From: Astropecten irregularis
Taxonomy: Eukaryota > Echinodermata > Asteroidea > Paxillosida > Astropectinidae
NCBI GenBank assembly: GCA_963971285.1
Contig: OZ020256.1
Coordinates: 9,612,541 to 9,676,540 of the forward strand
DNA: 64,000 nt
Direction: 5' to 3'
Shown here piece after piece: positions 32,201-47,200 of this stretch. Within the stretch, counting starts at the first letter, position 1, and the number at the start of each line of letters is the position of its first letter. The position numbers and the translations under genes are program-made. The notes beneath the pieces were generated by a model that saw nothing but the letters and a program-made list of their open reading frames with translations, ran no database searches and was not told where the DNA came from.

Positions 32201-35200
32201 GGCTTCATGTACGCAACATGGGCAGGCATGGACTGATACATGTGGAAGTTGGGATACACCTAGACAAATAAATCAACCAAACAATTTTCCTTTTTACTTC
32301 AAATTGCTCCAATACATGTACCTTTCTATTTCAATTAAATTGAACACCTGGGGCCGATTTAACAAATGCTTTGCGATCATCGCTAAAGCCCAAATCCATT
32401 GCTAAACTTAAAATTGCTACGTACAGTAGTGATCGATTTCCCGTTTAGCGATGATTGCAAAGCGTTAGTGAATTCGGCTCCTGATCTTTCCAAAGGACAA
32501 GAAGAATGAGCATGTGTTTTATGGGTATAAATTGACACCTCTCTCCTTACCCAAAGGCAGGTAAGTCTGGTTAGATTGAAGTTAGTCTGCCTGTAGGTAG
32601 ACTGAAGATAGTCAGACCTTGCATGAAGCTGAACCACATATTATACCAGCTTCAGAAAGCAAGCGAAGATGGCAGGTTACAAGTTCAGGTCAAAGTTCAA
32701 AGTTCAAGGGATCATTACTCGCTGCAGTATTTCTTCTCAAACTTAAACTCTATTGAGGAGGGACAGTTTAGACTATGCAGACAGGTCTACATATTAGCAT
32801 TAATATGTCTGAACAATCTGTCTCAACAACAACTGATTAAGAAAGATTTGAGGCTTTCCATGATGGCAATTGGTAAATGGATTGGGTTTGCGGAAACACA
32901 ATGTAAGAATCATTCGTACTTCTCGTAAAAGCTCAATGTTTTGACTAGCCTGCTCTAGTCATCATCAGGAGATGATGATGATGACTAGATGATGACTAGA
33001 GCAGGCTAGTCGAAACGTTGAGACTTTACGAGAAGTGCGAACGAAATAGAAGTGCGAAAGTACGAATAATTTTTACATGGTGTTTTCCTGATTGAGGCAA
33101 CAATTTGTCCAACAAGGTACATTACCTCACTTGCGATTCTATCCGAGAGAATGTTTTCAGTTTTTAAAAAGTAATGTAGTACAGTGGATTGCCGCTATAA
33201 CTAACATGGCGTTCGTTACAGTGATTTAAAGAACCTTATTGGGTATGTATTATACACAAAAATTGGGAGCCAAGGATGATGTACGGTATTGCCAAATGTT
33301 CGGTATAGCAATGTTCATTCCACTGTACGAATGCAAGGAGTTTGGGAAAGGATAGATATGTTTTTATCTCTGTTGTACAGGATTTGAACAGCCTATGGCT
33401 TGAGGTCTTGCATGGCAGGAGAACAATCTATGAAGGTCTGAAGTGTCATCATGTGAATTCATATCTTCTCTAAGAAGTGCGGGTCAGAAAGGAACCTGAG
33501 GTTGTTAACCGGATATTACTGGGAAGTATTCTCTGGCTATCTTCATGAGAGTAATGTCTGGGTTGATTCACAGTGTGTCAGGGCCAATCTCTTCCGAGTC
33601 ATTGACGGGAGGAATACCATCCATGGACTTACAGCTCTTGGCATGGATGGCTGCACCTGGTCCTCTGTGTAGAAGTATGTTGTACCACCGATGTTCTCCT
33701 GCACCATGGCACCGGGGAAGTTACCCTGGGCTGAGTTGATGTCCAGGGGTGGGGGCTGGCCACCTTTCCTTCTCATGGACGGGGAATTTCCTGGGGAGTG
33801 GAGGGGTGAGGCACCAGCTGAGAGGGATCCTGGTGAGGTTGGTGAGATAACAAGAAATTGAGGTCTTCATTTAGGCTTCTAATTTTTCCAAGGTTTTGCA
33901 CTTTCACATCTTAAATCAGCACATCTTCATTTGCAGCAGATATCCGCATGGGATAAACTTTTGCAGAAAAGGAAAGTTTTTCACACCTGAATTATAGTGG
34001 TCGTTCATTCCGCCCGAGTTGTGGGGCCCCAGCGAGGCCGAGTTGTTGTTAGCCCCCCTCATCCCGCTGGCATCGTTCATCATGCCATTGCCTCCTGGCT
34101 GGGCATGTGACCTCGGGACAAACTCTGGTATCTTGGAGATGAGATCATTAGGCGTGGGGCCACCTGGCTTGAAGTCAGCCACGTTCCGGACGTTGGGCAG
34201 GAACTCAGCAGAGTTGGCACCAGGGTTGGCATTGTGGTTGCGTGGGGTGAACTCCTTGATGGTGCCCGTGTTGCGGACGCCGGGGTAGAACTGCATGCCC
34301 TGGACGTTAGAGTTCTGATGTTAGAGAGAGCCAGACAACGAGCCAATCAGATGCAGCTGCTGCCACATTATGATTCTTATTCTCTCGGCCAGACTCTTTA
34401 TCCCTATGTGTGATAAGCAACTCTTGTCTTGTGTGGTAAGTGCAGAGGGCTAGCTTAACGGACATTCTCTTCAACATGTCACTTTCTTTAACTAAGACAC
34501 AGTATTAAAGCCCCCTGCTTCGATCGACGTGCAACTAAAAATACTACTTCTACTTCTAATAAACCTTTTGGGGAAAGCCTCTGTCAGGGAAAATTATTTG
34601 ATTGTGCATATTTCTGTCTCCTTATGACTGTGTTTTCCTCTTTTTTTTGATGACTTCCTTGAACTTACATAAACAGCTAAATCCACAGCAAGACCTCTCT
34701 GTCTGTGGGTTTTAATTTGGCTTGCTAGCATTTTCAGGTGCTGTTAGCACGGCACTGCCAATGGTGCACAGATACAATCAGAGTCTTGATGTTGAGGGGA
34801 AATTTGCCAAAGACGGCTCTGGCGTGATAAAGATCTTCCCTGCTCTGTGCTGCCACATTCTTCTCCAGCAAAGGAATGAAAACAAAACTATCAAGAAATG
34901 AACGTCCTTCACCTACGGACTTAAAAACAGACAGAATTGAAGGAGATAACCAAGCCCTTGTAAAGCTTGAAAAGGTAAAATAAAATCCAGATTAAAGGGA
35001 AACGGCAAAAACAACGGGACAAGGAAACTTACCACATCATTTGGGGGCGAGACCTTCATCCCACCAAAATTGGTCGCCATTCTTGAATCTGTATTGGGCC
35101 CTGGTTTGTATATAAAACAAAACAAAACAAATTGACCAGTTGATGGCAGAGTTACAACCGTCGTTAAAATAATAACTATTACAACAAAATTACTGATGAA

Positions 35201-38200
35201 GTTGGTACAAATATAACAATTTCTTAAAGGCATAAAACACTACCCCAAATTCATGCAAATTAAGTATGTATATTTAAAGGTACACACCGGCTTCAAAGTC
35301 CAAAAAAATGAAGAGTGAAGAGTACAACACAATATTTCTAGAACACTTGATGAAGGTTTTCGTGAAAAAAAATCTGAAATATGTCGTTTAATTAGGGTTA
35401 ATTAACGGAAATCAAAATAAGGTCAAAGTTAGCGTATACGCATTTCCAGCCGTAACAAGTGTTAGAAGGATGTGGCACATTAGACTGGTACTCGTAGCTG
35501 TGACTAAATGTTGCAGCTCCCGTATGATAATTCCAGGAACGCGACGTACGTTCAAGCTGTTTACAATACTAAAATCATTGGCAAAACAACAAAACAAATC
35601 TGTTGAAAAAATAAGGCTTTTCAAAATTATTCACAAAATGTTTCGAAGTTGACACAATGTTTTTGAGTTGATGCAATGTTTTTGAGTGCGCAATGTTTTT
35701 GAGTTGACTCAATGTTATCGAGTCAGTGATGCAATGTTTGCGAGTTGGCGCAATGTTTGCGAGTTGGCGTAATGTTTGCGAGTTGCCGCAATGTTTGCGA
35801 GTTGGCGTAATGTTTGCGAGTTGGCGTAATGTTTGCGAGTTGACGTAATGTTTGCGAGTTGTCACAATGTTTGCGAGTTGGCGCAGTGTTTTTGACGAAA
35901 GGATTTTGGGGCATGATCGATGAAACAATTTCGATCTGTTCCAAGCTCTATGTTTCGAGGGACCGAAACGATTTCCACATGAATACACAAAATATAATTT
36001 TTATAATGACACAAACAGATTTTGAGGGCATGAAATGATTTTCATGCATGACAAGAAATTATCTCCAGGCTTTCCCGCTCCGTTCGAAAATCCCACCAAA
36101 AAAACAAAAAATTGTAACGGGGACCGGGTGAGTGACTCAGCCACTTGCATGCCGCGCGGTCTCGCATGAAAAATACTACACGAACATCCGTGCGTGGATG
36201 GATCGGGCCGCACTGGTTATCACGGGCCCATGCCTCGGGCTGAATGCGTCGTAAACCCCCACGCGCTGTGTCTGCAGAGGTGATAATGCACCCGTAGTGA
36301 CCGGACTTTCATAAAAAATTAATTTGGCATGTATTTATTTTGCCTGTTCGCGTTGGAAATTCCTGATTTAAAAAAGGGAACACTAGGTCAAATCTTAAGT
36401 TGTTTTGGTTAAAAAAGAGTGATTAAACAAAAAGTTATACGTAAATTTTGTATAGTTAAACAGCTTTTAAACGACTGGAAATGGATCTATCAAAATTTTG
36501 ACTCATGAAATCACGTGACTTCCTTTCTTTTCGTAATTATCACGAAAACGGGTAAATTTGACCGTTTATTTGTGTGGAATGTTCTATTCTACTTTTTGAA
36601 GACCTTTCCAGTCATGATAAAGGCATGCATTGGCGCCAAAAAGCGCCCAAAAAAGCGCGACGAGGCCGGCGTGTACCTTTACACAAATATGTCACAGCAA
36701 CAGGAAAATTGTGACAATTTATTCAGAGCTATAATTTGGCAGATTTGCAATTTCAAAGAGTAACAAATGGGACTACAACTGATAGCGTTTTCATGTTGTT
36801 GGTGATCTGTAGTATATGAAACAGATTGTAAGATCAATGCCTTGGTTCAGTATAGGAGTACACTGTACACAAGACTGTTTCTGAAATGACTGAAGTCCGT
36901 CTGATGGTCAGATGATGTTGGTCTGGATAGAGTAAGGCAAATGGGTCATGTTATAATGACTGTTAGTGACAGGGTTTACCTGGAGGTGACATTGGTCCAA
37001 ACATGGCTCTTCTAACATCTTCCTCTCCCCTAATGCCATCTTCAGAATAGTTGGACAGACCAGTGCCGACTGAGTGTGACCTCTGCAATAACAACCAAAG
37101 ACAAATAAACAATAATAATCAACGCTCAAGCAATCATTTCATGTCCTTATGTACCGCTCCCCCGATAGCGCTTCAGGGCATTTCCACTGTTTGAGGACAT
37201 TTCTGTAAATAACTTACCTCTTTTTGGGGGGCAAATTTGCATGCATTTCAAGGAATCGCAAATGCTATACTTGGTTATTCCAATAAATTTTTTTTTAAAT
37301 TGGAGTCTTTCAAGAATGATTGATGAAGGAATAGGTCAAAGTCACTTAACAGGTAACTTACATTACTGTGGAATTGCCCTTCACAGTAAGAAGGCCAATA
37401 TTGTGAGCAGGTGGCAAGTTGAACGAATGAAGACGATTATCAGAGCTGAAGGACTTGCTTAATAGGAGTAATCAGCGCAGGAGCAGGTTGACTACCTTCA
37501 GTCTGGTACATTAAATCTAAGATGTGGCATGGCATCTCTTGGCAACGAGCAGAACATAATGCCAAATTGTACATTAACCATCAGCTGAACTGAGACCGTA
37601 ATCTACTGACAAATATTCACCTATGTCACGCTGTACATGTACAATTGTACATGTACATGGTACATGTAACTGCATGATGCTCAAGAGTATACACAAACTA
37701 CATGGAATGTAGACGTAGGTCCTTTGAAAACAAGGCTCTCGATGACATGTAACCAAGATAACAGTACAACCAAGTGGGAGTAAGACATGGGTGATTTGTT
37801 TCTTCAAATGTGGCAGAGCTCTCAACAACTGCAAAATATCACATCAAATACCACACAAGCAGCTAATCAGACCTACATGTATTGCATGGCAGAATGCTGT
37901 TAAATTGTATTACTAGCAGTGTCACATGTTACAATATGAAACAGCTCAGACGTAAACAACCTTCAATGGCGTTTAAGGGGATAAATAGTTATAATGACAT
38001 GCACATGCACCGTCTGGTAGATCCATACATCATATGCTGTAAACTGAGAAGGTGTAAGTCTGTCTGGTGGATCAGGCAGCAAAGAGTGCCGCATTCTGAC
38101 CGACGGCCAACGGTGTATCTTCTCTTCCAGCACTCTGCAACCCAATACCCACTGCAGCATGAAGATTCAACATGACCTTCCCAACAATTTTGTTTCCACC

Positions 38201-41200
38201 CTCCAACGATTCTAGAAATTTGAACCTCGGATATCTCCTGTCCAAATTCTCTGTGTAAGCAGAAGCAACACAAACTGAAGGATCTTTTTATGTAGAAAAC
38301 AAAAAAGCAAGCAAGCACAAACAGCACGTTGTCTGGGCTAGATTCCACACAGCACAAAGATAAATCTTAAGATGACTTGTTCGGTATCACCATGGTGATT
38401 TACAGTGTACATGTATATTATGACATCATATGTTGCTTAGCAATTAAGATGAATTTACACTTAAGATGAATCTTAGTGCTTTATGAAATCGGTCCCTGGT
38501 TTGATTTTTCAGCAGTACACATATAAGCAGAGAAGTTTGCTACATTGTATGCAACTGCCCGTCATGCCTGAAGATAGGAACCATTACTCAGTAATGTCAT
38601 TCAATGCTGCAGTAATGATCCAATGATAATCACTACCAGATGCACACATATCACTGCATGGTCTTGCAAACTTTGATGTTGCCAATCTTTGTCAAGGCTG
38701 AGATTTCCTGGCTAAAATCTTGAAATGATATAACTGCGCTCTTAACATTTATGAGTTTTTCTGAGTGATGTACAGGAACATGAGCATGTAGAAAACATCA
38801 AACCTGGAATCTCATGAAGGTCACGACCTTTGCAGTACTAGTCTTGGCCTTAGCAACCCCTTCAAATTCAATTTCCAACAGAGATGTCCCTTGGAAAGGG
38901 CAATTGAAATCATGTCAGCATACTGGGCATTATTCAAATTGAATTTGCATGAGACTTTGGCTAGATCCCTTTTACATGTAACGGCTACAGCTGTTGCTAT
39001 TGGCAACAATGCACCTGTCTGCAATAAAGCATGAGCAGCAGTCGATTTCACGAAACTTTACGCAGTGGCGTAAGTGCACTTACGCAACTGCGTAAAGTTT
39101 CGTGAAATCGGCCACTTGGCATAGAAACATGCCTAACAACAGCTATATTTGTAGCTGTTAATTGCGATCATGGCTTATGGTGCTTTCTCACATTTTTTTA
39201 TATCATTTAAAAAGAATGTGACATGTAACAAAGCCGACTGACGCCAGCTTATTGTGTAAATTCATGAATATACATGAACGTACATTATACAAGTACAAGC
39301 ACAAGTCACAAGAGACGCATTCACAAATTGCATACCATACCTGCATGAAATGCTGGAACTTGCTGGTGGAGGCACCAAAGTTGTCATTCTCCATGTCAAA
39401 TGGAACTGTAAAGAAATGGTCGGGTGCCATGTGTGGATCGGCAACTGCAATAAAAGAAGCACAGAGAAGGCAGGAAACACTTATTAGTTTCTCTATCACC
39501 AAGCCAAATAAGTTTGAGAAATTCTACCTTAAACAAAATTAGATTCAGGGAAAAACCTGATTGGGGATAGACCCATTGCATCGAAATTGACCAAATTAGA
39601 TCAAACTATGATACAACTGCATGTATTTTGCTAGTGAATATTACAGTAAGTAACAACTGAACAATTATTTCAAAGGGTGTTTCTTGTCATGAAAAATGGC
39701 AGGATGAACATGACAAGATAAAAGGAAAACCAACAGTAGTGAGAAATTCAAGTCTACAACACTTCAGTGTCCACTGAACAAGAGAGTTCTATGTGCAATG
39801 TATGTACATGTACACATGTATAGTGTACATCATGGGCATTTCATAACCAAACAATGTCTCTCTTTACAGGTGCACTTCACAACATCCCTAGTCCCATCAC
39901 AGCACTCCTGAAACCCTCTTATTTCCCTAGGGAGAATACAGCTGTATGAATGTTTGTCAATTACAGCAATGTGTCTTGCTTAAGGACATGGGCATCACAA
40001 TCTGTGGAATTATTCACATGACTTGATGACTTGGCCAGTTAAGCACAATGATGAAGATATGAAGACACTGTGCAAATCCACAATTTCCTCCATTTTGTAT
40101 GAGGTAAATTGCTCTGCCACCTTCAATCACAAAATGCTGAAGTTATTCATTATCTTTGCTGAAGACAATTCAATCAGTTTTACATCTAGCAGACGAAAAA
40201 AAACACCAGTCAAATCTATAGAAAGTAAATAATAATTACGCCTACATAGGCCTAATAAATGACAATTACAGTACATGCATCTTACATACACATAGATGGC
40301 AAATGCCTACCTCTCCCTAAAATACCTTAAAAATTTTACCCCCACAAAATAAACCTAAACCCCATAATAATAAATGACCTCTCTGGCATGCCTGGGAACA
40401 TGAACCAGACAATTCAAATTGTGTACACTATTTGATGTGTACAGCAAAATAAATGACTTCATGTACAATATATATGTAGAGCTACTGAGAGTTTATTAGA
40501 AAACCATAGATTACAATTATCTAATATAAACAGTCTTACGGGGACCTTTCGGCTTTAATATCAGAAAATGTTAATATTAAATTGAATAGCCACTGCATGG
40601 TCCAGCCATGTTAGTGTGATAAATCAATTAACCGTAGTAGAGGCATATAACAGACTGATGCTGATTACACAGACAGGTATATGTATGTAGGTCTGATTGT
40701 AGCTTTATTACATATTGATTCATTTTCCTCGATGCGACTGATTTTCTCGGAGACATTTCAAGCCATCTCTCTGAAGTAATCATCCACATCTTGAATTTTC
40801 CATCGTCGGGAAAGCAGGGAGGAGGATTGGAGGAGTGACAATTACTTGTTTATTTTTTTCATGACTCAGTAACGGGATTTCAATCAGAATATGGAACTGT
40901 CCTCGGGATGATTTCAAGGGAGAGACCGATGGATGCATTGGATCTCTCCTACTGCCTTCTTTGGGGAAGTTGAAGGGCTGATGAACCATGAATAATGCTG
41001 ATACCTAGCTTGCTTGTCAATTGATTTGGGAATGTGTTGCAGAGGACTGCATGTTTATGCAGGACTTGAGCGTCATAGAGGTTACTGTGAAAGGGAGGGA
41101 TAGGGGTTGACGGGATGATTGCCTTCCGTGCCTCTGGTCACTGACTCTAAATGTTTCCGGACGTTTCATCATCTAGTGCTCAGTGTTCTTTTTACCCAGA

Positions 41201-44200
41201 GAACATTAACATGTCCCCCTTTCAGGAGGGAGTTCAAAGCCCTGAGTTGAGCAAACAATAGTGTACCAACACACACACATATGCAGTACTACTACACCAG
41301 CACTTAACACATCCTATGTGTACTGTGCAAACTCTCACCAAGGATCAATCCACTTTAATCCACTGAGAAGAACTAACCATGTACTACTAGAAGTACTTGT
41401 GCACATGTAATACCGGCCAGTGCACACTACGCATACTGCTCCAGACAGAATGAAGACACTAGTTGGGAAATGACAATCACTATTAATACTAAAACACACC
41501 GCAAATTGTTCACAATATTTTGAAAACCATCAAACTGATTTTTATACTTCCCAGAAAAAGAAAATCCAAAATCAACACTGAACAGAATGACACATGCACT
41601 TCCCTGTTTAAAATTGTTTAAGTGGTTTCTTTCTTGGCACTACACGCATTTCTTTAAAATTCTTTTCCTGAAAATATTGTTAAGTAACTTTGTTGTCAAC
41701 AGTGAATTTTGATCTGTAGAGATGGCCATTTAAATTGATGTAAGAGAACAAGCCTTGACAACCAAAGTGCACAGGTGAAGTACATGTACCAGGACATGTA
41801 CATGTAAAATACCTGGAGAGTTAGTGACCTATCAGGAATTTTGTGTGTCAGCAAGAGACATGTTATAAATGTAAATACAGTGCACACATGTACATAGGTA
41901 GTGAATACCGGTATGTTTCATCAATAAAAGTGAAGAAGTTGGCCATGAATTTGTTGTACAGTTTGAATTCACAATCTGGGCCTTTTTGGACTGTGATTGC
42001 ACATTATAGTACAACACCAGGGGTCTATATCACGAAGCTTAAGACCTACGATCAATTGTAACTTGAGTTACGAAGGATTATATCCCATCGTATCCTATGA
42101 CTTCTACACGGGGTTGCAATGCGCCATAATTCCTATGATTGATAGTAAGTTACGATGAGTTTGGTGAAATCATGTGTGCATGTTCATTGTAGCATGCAAT
42201 GCAATATTGTGAGTAGCATGATTGCAATATATGAAATGAATGGATCAATAGGAACTGTGGATGGATAATAATATCTATGTACATCTTTTAACTTGTTATC
42301 TCTTTATGTGTATTATCTCTTGCCATAATTCCAAAACAACTTCAATGCATTTTCCCATAGACCCTCTTGTTGATCGGTTATTTCAACAGGGGGCACCCTT
42401 TAAAAGGGCACATCCACTATTCTCGACGTGCACGCGATGCCCCCTTTACCACCCCATGATGCATTGCGTTGTTGTGGGATATCACGATCAGCAATAGACC
42501 CCAAGGTGCAGAAATGCATACCAGATATCCCCCAAATAATACCCTGTGAAGTTACGTACACTCACACGGAACTATATGGAAGTACATGTATTACATTGAC
42601 AATATCACAGATTGTGTCCCATTGTTGCCTTTTCACTGCATGTACATTGTGATTACCTGTAATAACCCTTCAAATAAGATTCATGCACTTAATTAATAAT
42701 AACTGACATCCATGTGCTTATTACCCTCTGCAACTTACTGTCAGTTAAAATATACATTTTATGTATTAAAAGCCATCATTTTTGAGGTTGAAAAGGACAG
42801 CAGGACATTTACAAACTGGGCCTTCCTTACATGTATGTTAAGTAAATCTGCTAGCTTGCCTACATATTCCCCACTTTGATGTACATGTACAGTCGAACCT
42901 CATTAATAGGAGCTCTCTTAAGACGAGATCTCGGTTAAGACGAGCATATCACGCCGGTCCCAACCAAGTTTTGCACGTTTCTATGGGGAAATATTTGCTT
43001 AATACGAGCACTGATAATACGAAAAACCTTTTAATACGAGCGTTTTGGGCTGACCCAGTTGCGTGAAAGTCATTGTAAACAACCCATTTAATACGAGGAT
43101 TTTTTAATCTGGCTTCTTTTGGAATCGATTTTCAGATTTCTTTGTACAGATTAAGAAAAATTCCACCACCATCAAGTTGCCGTTGTTTTATGTTACCGAA
43201 AGCTAAATTCACCGCAGCGCTAATGCCCACTTATCCCATCCTGCGGTTTTACCAGTGGCTTGCCCAGTTGAAAGTGTAAACGAAAAACAGACAACGTCAA
43301 CGCGTCGTATTTTTTTTTTATTGTGCGTGATCCACCTGGGGTTTTTTGGCTGTCACGAAAGTCAAAACCCGCCCGAGGAAAACGGCGAGGTCTTCCATTT
43401 TGTCGATTCGTTTTCGTACTTAGGAGAAAAACTTCTTCAGTTTTTTTTCAAAAATCAAACTATTTGTCCACGCTAATTTCCAGACAATTTTACCTTGCTG
43501 ATGACTTGTAGCCAACATATCTGAACAAAATAATATTCCACGAACGGACCGATACGATCCGATTACGGCCCGACCAATCGGCCGATGTTACAGCTACACG
43601 TGGTCACCATGCACGTGGTCCGATATGTGGCTAAACTGCAGCATGGGTTTCGTTCGTGCAATGCTTCCGCTGATTGGTCACCGTTACGAAGTGCCGACAG
43701 CGCTAATTTTGTGATTGGCTACATGGATGGGAGGGAAAAAAAGACAGATGTTGGTCTGCTAAAAAAAACAGACATCTTTAAAAAATAATCCGTGTCAAAA
43801 AAAAAACCACCACGAACTCACTTATTAATTTAAGTTAAAAAAGGCGCCCTCTCGTGTCCATCAAAATATCACTGGTTCCCTGCAGTGCACATTGCATCAT
43901 ACTACTGCACACATTGTTTGGCAACCAACTTGTCTGAACGTGCGGTGCTAACGTTCGTCGCTGTCATCCACTCGCAATTTTCATGTCGTTTTCGTGCCGT
44001 CATTATTTTTATTTACTTGGTTTTTATTATTCTTACATATTGTAATGAAATCCCTTTTACAACCGTGACAATTCAACAAAATGAAATTTATCAAGCACAT
44101 TTATTAAGTTCTTCTAAAATGTAAACACGGACTTGACACGTAATTATGGGTTACCAGAGGGATAGTGCATGCTGTATGTGCAGTGTACTGCACACAAGTG

Positions 44201-47200
44201 CATTTTGGTTGACAAAATATGGATCCCGCATAATACGAGGCCCCGCTTAATACGAGCATTTTCGGTAAGTCCCGGCGACCTCGTATTAACGAGGCTCGAC
44301 TGTACATTGTATTTCATATCATTATGTAGATCTACAATGACAAAGTGTGTACATGTATCTCTGTGGTAATCTGTGCATATATGCATGGATGCTTGTGCAA
44401 GCTGGAATATTAAAAATAGAAGAAAAACAACAAACAGGCCTTAGTTTGAAACATGTACATATGTATGTATTCCAGCAATTTATGTGTTCATCTCCCAAGT
44501 GTGTTCCAGGAAGACTATGGTACTACTGAGTACTTGCAGTGCAGTGCAGTGAGGGGGAAGGAGTTGTACTCATGGAGGGGAATTGCCCCGGAGGCACTGG
44601 TTAATATCATGTTTTTACAGTATGCTTTCTTAGATGTGGGTGTATCTTAATATCCAGTGGGCTGGAGTTGTAGGATGTTGCTCTCTGGGCATCAATGTAC
44701 AGTGCACTGTGGGCCAGAGCAGCTAGCTTAGTCTGAGTCCAGGAACCATCTGGTAGGAAACAGACATTGTACATGTACAGGGGACTTTTTGTACACTAAA
44801 TGATACATGGTGCACACTTGGGCTGATGCACAGTGCAATGCCCTGATGATGTGAGTTCAGTAGCCCTAGAAGGGCAATGCTAGACTTGGTATTGGTCTGC
44901 TGTTCATATCTGCTTATTTCTTGGACCGGTTTGTCAAATCTTGTTTGCTACAAGGAAGAATTCAATATTTCTTAGAACAAAAGAAAGAAAATAAACTCCA
45001 AAGAAGGGCATTTGATTTGTCCCATGATGTTGGGATGATTATTTGTCTGGTATTTGTGTAGCATCAGCAAGCTTAAACGATTCTTTCATAATGGGAGCAC
45101 CTTTTAAGATGTGCTTAAATCTGTACCATGCAATTCCGGCCCATCTTTGTCCAATGACCTCAATGACCTGAGATGAAAAGAGTGAACTGACAGGCGTTCA
45201 GCAGACATGCACAAGTCTCTTAACAGCTGGGCAGGGTGTAGTCCAAGTACAAAATGCCACCACGTGTGGAGGAACAAATTGGTCACTTTCACGGTGAACT
45301 TTAGCATGCTGTGACAGATGTCATGAAGGATTGATCCTGTTACTGTAGCGAGGAAACAAAGCGGAAAGGATAAATCTTGCCCATGTAGTGACTGCATTTG
45401 ACCAAATCATAAAAGCACTGCAGAGTCTGCGCAAAGGCATAGATGGTACAAATGAATTTTCTGGTGGAACAGAAAGCAGACTTAACGGAAATGAATTTCA
45501 AACACCGAACCTTTGATAACAAAATATGTACACGTATGCTATTTGTGTCCCAGATCCAGATCAGTGGTGAACTTTCTTTGCAAATTGTAGTTACCAAACA
45601 TAATTTACAGATTTTTGGTAAGATCTTGGCAATCTTGGCAAAATGCACAAACACAGCTGTTTTTAACATGCCTACATGCAGTTGGTGTTAGCTTCAAGAC
45701 GAATTGTGAAGGTGAACAGGATTTTTCAAGATTTTTGAGAATGGATTTGAGCAGAGTGTAACATCGTCACCATGGTATAAATGCAATTATCACTGCTGCG
45801 TCAGTTATATGTGATTGTAAAATGTAATGCTTACTAGTCAGGAAATACTGTTCAAGTTCAAGTAATGTACATGTACGTATCCATCATGTATGCAGACTAT
45901 GCACACATATGTGTAAATTATATGCAATTTCAGTTGGTGCCCTACAAATAAGCTTAGCCAAGATTTGGTTTGGTGTGAAATTGGTGTTTACCAAGCTCTA
46001 AGAAATAATGTGTAGATCCCAGACCCAATATATAGCTGCTAAGTGTAAAATACCACAATCTGATAAATATTGATGCAAGTCAAACACGATCTGAGAGCAC
46101 CAGCCTATTGCAATACTACATGGAAGTCTGGCTGACAATCTGTCCCTTTTGCATAGGCCTATACATCTCTTCTCTTTGCAGTGCTTGTCCAGATCTACTG
46201 TATGACACTGAAGCCTGGTCTTAATTATGGCTGTAATTAAATTTCATGTACGTGAACTTTGTTAATTGATGGCAGGAAATGTATGCACATGTGTTTAGAG
46301 GAAAGCCAAACAGGACAGGATCCACATAATTGTCTATCACAGTGATTTAAATGATTTAATTTAATAAATCATGTTAAGTATGTTTTGTACATGAAAAATA
46401 GGAGACAAGGATGATGTTTGATAAAGCCCAATGCCTGGTAAAGTAGTGTTCATTTCAGCAGAGTTTACTGTAGCCTACTGTACTGTACATACTGTACAAT
46501 CATGTACATGTACCTGTACATGCATGTGCATGGCATGAGCACATCAAATTGTGCATTTATTAATTGCTCTTCCCATGCACTGCCATCCCTCTTGAGCTGC
46601 CTTACCTCCAGTGTGGGATGTCATAAATTGAAATTGTCCATTTGTCTGTATTTAGGTCACCTGGCTGAACAGCACTCAAAATCTCCTACATCAATATCCA
46701 CTATGTGTTCATGTCCATAAGTCAAGACCCCTTGGGAAACTCTGGTAAACACCAAGTGTCCTACAAGGAGTTCCCATGCAATGTCAAGACATGAATGGGC
46801 AGGGTTGGGGTTGGTAAGGGTTGGTAAGTCTACACCCTGCTATCAAATAACTCATTCCAATGCACATGAATGCACCAGGGCCTGGGATTGTTCAAATGCA
46901 GCATTTGTAATTTAGCAGTCGTAGGCAACATGAACTTAATTAATTTTTTGCATGAACACAATTTGCATTGCTCCATGTAATTTCAAGCCACGTGTACAGC
47001 CATGGAGTAAGGATATGTATCTGTAAGTATCATTGCTAAAAATACATGTAAAATGTCAGTTCAATATGCCTGCCAATGTGAAGACTAGCCTTTAGCAGTA
47101 TTGTAAGTAACAATTGCATATCAATTAACACAGATTCTTTATGATTTCCACATACACTATATTTGTGGCATGGAATTCCTTTTTCCAGGATAAAAAGCAC

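Noticed and set aside
30900-32236. Plus-strand ORFs of 420 and 427 codons made of 23-residue repeats
   Set aside because: They are the antisense reading of the 69-bp PAN3 minisatellite. The open frames follow from a unit length divisible by three without stops; there is no independent promoter, splice or similarity signal.
34019-34346. ORFs overlapping PAN3 exon 5 on both strands
   Set aside because: Shadow frames; only the minus frame containing NPGANSAEFLP joins the neighbouring exons in phase.
43255-44386. Transposase remnants in the Tigger-like element
   Set aside because: ORFs are at most about 80 codons and show no DDE-type or CENP-B-like motif that I can recognise.
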